From Piscicola geometra (lineage: Eukaryota > Annelida > Clitellata > Hirudinida > Piscicolidae): 64,000 nt of DNA. Position 1 is the first letter of the stretch. The number at the start of each line of letters is the position of its first letter. A model generated the notes under the pieces. The model was not told the DNA's origin and made no database searches. It saw nothing but the letters and a program-made list of their open reading frames with translations. The position numbers and the translations under genes are program-made. Location: positions 3,811,476-3,875,475 of the forward strand of contig OX030966.1 in NCBI GenBank assembly GCA_943735955.1, in the 5' to 3' direction. This document shows, piece by piece, positions 50,784 through 64,000 of the stretch.

Positions 50784-51265
50784 TCGATCCTGACAAAGAA
50801 GAAGGAGGAAAAGGAAGAGAGCAAAGAGACCAAAAAGGAAGTTCTCAAAGCGTTCAAGATTAAAAAGGGCAGCAAGAAGGCACACTTTGCAGAACACGTG
50901 GTTCCGAAATTCCCGCGCGATGCCTATTTCAGAGGCAGTCTCTGGAAGACCGGCTTCCTGCACAACCAGTCGGCCAGTTGTCCTGACATCTTCGTTCGAT
51001 CGAAGAAGAAAAGTCGCTCGCTGCGGGAGAAACTCCGCCTGCTGTGGGTGGCTCTGAAGGACATGCTGGACCTGTCTGTCTTCAGGAGTCCCGTCTTCGT
51101 GTGCTTCTGCGTGCACTCGCTTCTGTTGTACGTATCGTACGATATTCCTTATATGTACATGCCAGACCTGGCGCAGCAGTTGTCCATCTCCTCCATGCAA
51201 TCATCCTACCTCTTGTCTGTCTGTGGACTTGCTAGTACTTTCGGACAGGTGTGTTTGTGTGTTTA

Positions 51266-51304
<39 letters not shown>

Positions 51305-54105
51305 TCATCTGATCGCATTAAAAATTTTGATCCACATTCAGCGCTTTAATCGACATTATTCTATCAAATACTATCACAAGCACCACAACTAAGTCAACCA
51401 CAACCATCACAACCACACAGATCGTCATCGGCTACGTGGGCGACAAGCCACGCGTGAACAGTCGCTACTTGTACATAGCGATGATGGGCGTTGCGGGAAT
51501 ATCCACCATCTTCATTCCTTTCCTCCACCAATTCTCCTCCTTCCTCGTCTTCTGCATCGTCTTCGGCTTCACCATCAGCGCAAACTACTGCCTCACCACC
51601 ATCATCATCGTTGAGCTGCTCGGCATGGAGCAGTTGACGAACGCTTACGGCTTCGTCACCCTGTCTGAAGGCGTCGCCAATCTGGTGGGCGTGCCACTAG
51701 GCGGTGAGTGGTCGCTTGGGGCTCGTTCGGAGTGGGTGGATGCATTTGCGAGAAATATTGGCGGTTGAACTTTAAATAAATATTTATTTAATTTTCTTTA
51801 TTAGATTAAAAATAACTACACCACTACCACCACTGCAACATAACGACATGACCAACACATGACCACCACTACAACTACCACACGACTAACACTACCACCA
51901 CTTCAACTACCACACTACCACCACTTCAACTGCCACACGACCACCACTTCAACTACCACACTACCACCACTTCAACTACCACACGACCACCACTACAACT
52001 ACCACACGACCACCACTACCACCACTTCAACTACCACATGACCAACACTACCACCACTACAACTACCACACGACCACCACTATCACTTCCACACTACCAC
52101 CACTACAACTACCACACGACCACCACTACAACTACCACACGACCACCACTACAACTACCACACGACCACCACTACAACTACCACACGACCACCACTTCAA
52201 CTACCACACGACCACCACTACAACTACCACACGACCACCACTACAACTACCACACGACCACTACTATCACTACCACACGACCACCACTACAACTACCACA
52301 CGACCACTACTACTACCACTTCAACTACCACACGACTACCACTACCACCACTACAACTACCACACGACCACCACTACAACTACCACACGACCACCACTTC
52401 AACTACCACACGACCACCACTACAACTACCACACAACCACCACTTCAACTACCACACGACCACCACTACAACTACCACACGACCACCACTTCAACTACCA
52501 CACGACCACCACTTCAACTACAACACGACCACCACTACAACTACCACACGACCACCACTACCACCACTTCAACTACCACACGACTACCACTACCACCACT
52601 ACAACTACCACACGACCACCACTACAACTACCACACGACCACCACTTCAACTACCACACGACCACCACTACAACTACCACACGACCACCACTTCAACTAC
52701 CACACGACCACCACTACAACTACCACACGACCACCACTACAACTACCACAAGACCACCACTTCAACTACCACACGACCACCACTACAACTACCACACGAC
52801 CACCACTTCAACTACCACACGACCACCACTTCAACTACCACACGACCACCACTACAACTACCACACGACCACCACTACCACCACTTCAACTACCACACGA
52901 CTACCACTACCACCACTACAACTACCACACGACCACCACTACAACTACCACACGACCACCACTTCAACTACCACACGACCACCACTACAACTACCACACG
53001 ACCACCACTACAACTACCACACGACCACCACTTCAACTACCACACGACCACCACTTCAACTACCACACGACCACCACTACAACTACCACACGACCACCAC
53101 TTCAACTACCACACGACCACCACTTCAACTACCACACGACCACCACTTCAACTACCACACGACCACCACTACCACCACTTCAACTACCACACGACCACCA
53201 CTTCAACTACCACACGACCACCACTTCAACTACCACACGACCACCACTACAACTACCACACGACCACCACTTCAACTACCACACGACCACCACTACCACC
53301 ACTTCAACTACCACACGACCACCACTTCAACTACCACACGACCACCACTTCAACTACCACACGACCACCACTTCAACTACCACACGACCACCACTTCAAC
53401 TACCACACGACCACCACTACCACCACTTCAACTACCACACGACCACCACTTCAACTACCACACGACCACCACTTCAACTACCACACGACCACCACTACAA
53501 CTACCACACGACCACCACTACAACTACCACACGACCACCACTTCAACTACCACACGACCACCACTACAACTACCACACGACCACCACTTCAACTACCACA
53601 CGACCACCACTTCAACTACCACACGACCACCACAGGCTGGCTGACCGACTCTACAGGTACATACGATCTGGCGTTCTACTTATCTGGCGTGGGGGTGGTC
53701 ATCTCTGGCTTGGTGCTTTGTCTCATGCCATGTCTCAAAAGACTCGATCCGCTCGTCAGAAAGAAGGAAGAGAAAGAAATGGCTGGAAGAGTGAATGGAC
53801 ATGGTGGTGATGATGATGATGGTGGTGGTGGGGGTCTTATGGATGGAAGGGTGGAGAGGGAGTGCGGTGGTTATGATGATGATATGGATGGGGTTGAGGG
53901 TAAAGATAAGGTGGTAATCAATGGTGATAGAGTGCGTTATGGTAATGATGGTGAAGTTGGTGGTGGTGAGGGGGTTGTTGTTGATGATGATGTTTTTGTT
54001 GTTGCCAATGGTGATGTAATTGTTAATGTAGATGGTGATGATAAAAAAGGTATCGATTCAAATGATGTGCATCTACCAACTAGTAATGATTCTAAAAAGG
54101 TCTAG
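47250..54105 (+). CDS. Monocarboxylate transporter-like protein, SLC16 family (7 exons)
   Basis: Exons: 47250-47814, 49338-49556, 49722-49926, 50215-50491, 50784-51248, 51421-51703, 53636-54105. Phases agree; about 827 aa. SLC16/MCT proteins are 12-TM major facilitator carriers, many moving lactate, pyruvate or related monocarboxylates with protons at the plasma membrane; the substrate here cannot be read from sequence. The family signature DGGWGWVVV lies at about residue 129 before TM1, and the second signature region YFEKKRAFATGIAVAGSGVG spans an exon junction. TM segments are evident in exons 1-3 (TM1-6) and exons 5-7 (TM7-12, e.g. ISTIFIPFLHQFSSFLVFCI, AFYLSGVGVVISGLVLCL). A large cytoplasmic loop of about 230 residues separates the halves. 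The N-terminus is a 125-residue Ser/Thr-rich tail, and the C-terminus is Gly/Asp/Val-rich. Start chosen at ATG 47250. AATAAA at 54319. Exon 5 is preceded by a (CA)n tract and exon 7 by a minisatellite. Confidence 0.93.
50698..50780. repeat. (AC)n microsatellite abutting a transporter splice acceptor
   Basis: A pure AC run ends three bases before ACAAAAG|TCG, the only acceptor that keeps the transporter frame. The intron end therefore has CA repeats instead of a continuous polypyrimidine tract. A second tract, (GT)n at about 51270-51300, follows the next donor (CAG|GTGTGT). Confidence 0.9.
51850..53635. repeat. 23-bp minisatellite, about 1.77 kb, in the last transporter intron
   Basis: About 75 tandem copies of a 23-bp unit (CCACCACTTCAACTACCACA plus CGA), with a common T/A variant (CCACCACTACAACTACCACA), run up to the acceptor of the last exon (CCACCACAG at 53635). 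Since 23 is not a multiple of three and the unit has no stop, each frame stays open and repeats every 69 bp. This yields a spurious 590-residue frame with a 23-aa period that runs straight into the real last exon. Higher-order blocks with extra CCACCACTAC insertions recur. Confidence 0.95.
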
Positions 54106-54516
54106 GCGTTTTTTCAAAACTTTTGACTTTTTTCTAGTTTGATTAACAATTAGAATGTTGAAGGTTAATTAAAGTTTTTAATTAGCAATTACGAATTTTA
54201 TTGGTCAGTTATCGTGTATATATTTTATAATTGATGATGAAGCTATTTATAGCATAATTTGTTCTGTCACTTGTATTTTATTCTAGTTCTTTATAGAATG
54301 AGTTTCTTTGGAAATTGAAATAAAAATGTTATCTAATAAAAACGATTTTAAAAGTTTTAAATTAATTTTTTTAGTAATAAAATTTTATAAATATCTAATT
54401 ATAATAACAATATTTATTTAAATGTTAAATCAATACCATCTAATAAATTATTATAAAATAATGATCTAATAAATAAGGATAATGTTATTTTATATTTTTA
54501 TTCAAGGAAATAAGCA
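54106..54516. terminator. Tail-to-tail region, transporter and small basic protein gene
   Basis: This 411-bp AT-rich spacer holds the transporter polyadenylation signal AATAAA at 54319-54324. Toward 54.5 kb lies what should be the 3' UTR of the minus-strand gene. No exon. Confidence 0.5.
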
Positions 54517-55645
54517 TTATTTTTTCTTCTTCCAAGCCTTCTTTCTGCCCTCTCCAGGACTGTGATAACTATTCTTTCCCAGATCAAAAGTAACTTTCTT
54601 GAAGCTTTTTCCATCACCAACAGCTCCCTTCTCCCTCTGTGCCTTAGTGTCGTTGGCGACATGCCTTCGGTGACGCTTGTTGTGGTTGTTGCAGTTGCTA
54701 ATCATCAGCGCTTTCCTACAAACTGGAGTGCAGTTTTGATTTCCCATTGAGTCGTTTAAATGAATGGCTTTCATCTCTCTAGTCCTACCACACCACTCTA
54801 AAGCTTTTCTTTCAATACTTGCTAATATTATTTCCGTTTCTGCTTCGGCATTTCTTCAAGAATCATCTTTATACAATTTTCTCATCAAATATTTTTATGT
54901 ATTTTTGTTATTTTTTGAAAATCGTTGTCCAGCGTCACTTTTTAAATATGACAATTTTCAACTTAATTAGAGTTCTAGGAAAGACGGTGAATTGAAGTGA
55001 TTGATTAAATGGATTATTCAATAACTTAAATACTTCAGATAAAAGAGTTAAAAACTTGAAGCATTCACCAGTCTTCAGACAATTCATTAGAGCATTTTTT
55101 AAATATTAATAATAATAATAATAAATATAAAAAACTTTCTCACAAGCTCAGATACCATTATCAATTTTTTTCAAGAATTTTTTAAATAAAAATAAGTTAC
55201 TAGTCTCTGTCTTAGGACAAAAGAAAAAGCTTTTATCTCCATTGTCTTTTTAATATTTCCCAGTCTCATTATATGAGGAAGAATTTATTAAGATTCTCCT
55301 TTGCCATGCCAACCGGATATTCAAATAAGTATAATTTATGGTTTAATAGACCCCCACTTGTACAGTTATCTATTAAAATATTCATGTTTATCTATAATTT
55401 ATAAGCTGTAAAATACCACACACGTTTAAAGGGCACCTAGTGCAAAAATGAAAGAGGAGAGGAATATTTCAAGAAATTAAAACTATCGGACTGATGATGG
55501 CAATTATTTAGAAAAGCTAAAAAAGTTTATAAAAAATTGAATAACTTGTTTTAAATTGTAATTATATAAAAGAGATTTTTTGATGAACTTAAAGTATCAT
55601 TTGGCAGTCATACTTACACAAACCTTTTCCTATTTCGAATTCCAT
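54517..55645 (-). CDS. Small basic protein, unrecognised (2-exon model)
   Basis: The final exon carries a clear non-repetitive frame that ends at 54517. In order it reads EIILASIERKALEWCGRTRE, then MKAIHLNDSMGNQNCTPVCR, a His/Arg stretch (NHNKRHRRH), KKVTFDLGKNSYHSPGEGRK and a Lys tail. The downstream frame has an ATG at 54774, giving 85 aa on its own. A plausible first exon is 55645-55618, MEFEIGKGL with a consensus donor T|GTAAGT. It joins in phase to an acceptor at about 54845 (GCCGAAG), producing about 113 aa. That acceptor is weak, so the join is speculative. The Lys-rich end suggests a nuclear or nucleolar protein. Family not recognised. Convergent with the transporter, divergent from SPATA1. 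Confidence 0.45.
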
Positions 55646-56364
55646 GACGTTGAATAAAAAATCTTTTTCCTAAATGGCCCAGAGTAAAAAGATGTCAGTG
55701 TACAAAATTGCTGGATTAGAGAGGTTCTTGTATATAGGTGCGTGCGTCGCTAAGCAACAAGCGACAAAAAATAAAATAAGACAATAAACCAGATGTGTCA
55801 GTAAAGCAGTCTTAATGGATCCGGAGAGTCGTTAAACGAATCGTACATACTTTTAATCTACCTGACAACCGAACAATATTTCATAGGATTTGTCTTTAAA
55901 TTCTTAATGTAGTCGTATTTGACTTGAAGTTCTTTTAATGAGGTTATACAGTGAATTGTTGATTTAATTTAATATTCCCAAAATAATAATAAAATAAAAA
56001 AATTATTTATTGTTTTGAAGTTGAATCTAGAAATTGAGTATTTGCCATATCAACCATCTTCAATTCACCGAATAAGTCCTATCATGGTTCATTGATTTTG
56101 GAATAAATGTTATTTAATAAAAAAACAAGAGAACAGAAAAAAAATCGCTGAAGAAAAATGGAAAAAAAACTATAACAGTAATAAAAAGCAACAAAAACAC
56201 AAAGAATGTATGAAGAGAAAAAATGAATAACAAAATCATTTAGATCAGCAATAAAAGCCACATCAATAAAAAAAAATTTTTAATCAATAAAAAAAAACTA
56301 AGATTTAAAATACTATTAAAATATTTAAAGTTTTGTTACCTAAAAAAATTATTTTAATTTCAAA
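55646..56364. promoter_or_regulatory. Divergent intergenic region upstream of SPATA1
   Basis: A 719-bp region separates the proposed first exon of the minus-strand basic protein from the SPATA1 start. It is A-rich on the plus strand toward the SPATA1 ATG. It is a candidate shared promoter by position, with no recognisable core motif. Confidence 0.35.
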
Positions 56365-63084
<6,720 letters not shown>

Positions 63085-63552
63085 AAAGAAAAAAATTATT
63101 TAATAAACGATAAAATTATTTTATGTAATAAGTATTTAATAAATAATAAAATTGTCAAAATCTATTATTCGATAGTTCAATGACAATACCAAACACAATT
63201 TATTCCTGCAAGTTATAGACTATAAGATGCAATTTAGAAGTCCATCTTCGTTTGTGATTGAAATATACATTTTAGCTTGAACAATTCGCCATTCCTCCGT
63301 TCATTGAGTTTATTCATCTTTTTCGAAATGAGATTTATAAAGCCTTTTTCTAGCAATATTTAACGTCCACAAACAAACAGTTATTTCTTTATACATTTAA
63401 GTTATAAATAAATAACACGTAGACAGATTTATTCTATTAATGTAAAACTGAGCAGATGATATTCAAAAACCACTTTAACTAAAAAAAACTACGATGAATC
63501 CACACCCATTCCTTCTTTTTTACTCCTTTTTAACGAAAAATTAAAAATGAAT
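63085..63552. terminator. Tail-to-tail region, SPATA1 and coiled-coil gene
   Basis: A 468-bp AT-rich spacer between two convergent stop codons. AATAAA at 63102-63107 lies only about 18 bp after the SPATA1 stop. No exon. Confidence 0.5.
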
Positions 63553-64000
63553 TCAACGAGAAGCCTTAACTTTATAATACACGAAGATGGTGACTAAAGG
63601 AAGAGTTGTGAGCAGAATTGTTCGACAGAAGAACTTGAAAATGAAAGACTTTTGACTCTTTCTCGATCTATAAAACTGTGGAAGGGAATTTATAATGTAA
63701 ATTATATCTTTTCTTCTTAAATAAATAGGTGGTATTATATTAAGTAAACAATATATCAAATTAACACCAACTCAATGGATTCACCCCCAAGATAATCAAC
63801 CACTAAAAAGATTTTAACCACCAACAACACCACCAACCGATTCAAACTTCTTCTTCAGTTCCAGAATCTCTTTCGCCAAAACTGCCTTGTTATTTTCTAG
63901 CTGTAACATCTGAAACTTGTAGGCCTGACTGCTCTCTTCGCCAGCCTGTGTGGTGATGAGTTTAGTTGTGGGATGGTGGTGATGAGTTTAGTTGTGGGAT
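63553..64000 (-). CDS. 3' end of a coiled-coil, probably tail-anchored membrane protein (partial)
   Basis: Exon 63945-63838 (acceptor CACCACACAG) encodes AGEESSQAYKFQMLQLENNK, then AVLAKEILELKKKFES, a heptad-like coiled coil. A donor at GAATCG|GTTGGT joins in phase 0 to exon 63675-63553 (acceptor CCCTTCCACAG): FYRSRKSQKSFIFKFFCRTI, LLTTLPLVTIFVYYKVKASR, stop. This gives a basic stretch followed by one hydrophobic span of about 17-20 residues and a short basic tail, the layout of a tail-anchored protein. If the donor is not used, the upstream exon ends by itself at 63814 (ESVGGVVGG-stop), a soluble isoform. The 5' part lies beyond 64000. Not assigned to a family. Confidence 0.55.

Noticed and set aside
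52038..53810. 590-aa Thr/His/Pro-rich repeat protein
   Set aside because: It is the 23-bp intronic minisatellite running into the last transporter exon. The transporter phase requires splicing at 53636, and the repeat region has no codon-level constraint.

Overview
The window is animal nuclear DNA. It is AT-rich, its genes are broken into short phase-consistent exons by GT-AG introns, and it is crowded with microsatellites, minisatellites and LINE/SINE remnants. The gene set (PDE4/dunce, CutA, HMG-CoA lyase, WASHC3, a DnaJ-B protein, RRP9, a monocarboxylate transporter, SPATA1) and the heavy Asn/Ser/Thr/His homopolymer load in proteins suggest a lophotrochozoan invertebrate. A leech-like annelid is my guess, but the species cannot be fixed from sequence alone. 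Most long open frames in this DNA are simple-sequence artefacts. The gene models below were rebuilt by hand from splice sites, conserved protein motifs and phase agreement across every junction.

Layout. 1-4.4 kb: repeats and one possible terminal exon. 4.4-15.1 kb (+): a 15-exon PDE4 cAMP phosphodiesterase. 17.3-18.6 kb (-): CutA. 20.6-23.05 kb (+): an unrecognised two-exon, low-complexity, His/Asn/Gln/Ser-rich protein. 23.1-27.4 kb: repeats including a tRNA-derived SINE. 27.4-31.5 kb (-): HMG-CoA lyase with a mitochondrial-type leader and a C-terminal SKL; one intron carries a 5'-truncated LINE. 31.8-33.0 kb (+): WASHC3, head to head with HMG-CoA lyase. 33.6-35.9 kb (+): DnaJ-B. 37.4-38.7 kb (-): part of an unrecognised gene. 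39.7-44.4 kb (+): RRP9/U3-55K. 44.9-45.7 kb (-): small glycine-rich membrane protein. 47.25-54.1 kb (+): monocarboxylate transporter with a 1.77-kb minisatellite in its last intron. 54.5-55.6 kb (-): small basic protein. 56.4-63.1 kb (+): SPATA1-like protein. 63.55-64 kb (-): 3' end of a coiled-coil, probably tail-anchored protein that continues beyond the window.

The genes are unrelated housekeeping or signalling genes rather than a pathway cluster. Orientation alternates almost perfectly, so neighbours meet tail to tail or share short divergent promoters. The only pair with a clearly shared 5' region is HMG-CoA lyase/WASHC3, with 279 bp between start codons. No prokaryotic operon, CRISPR, rRNA or true tRNA gene is visible.
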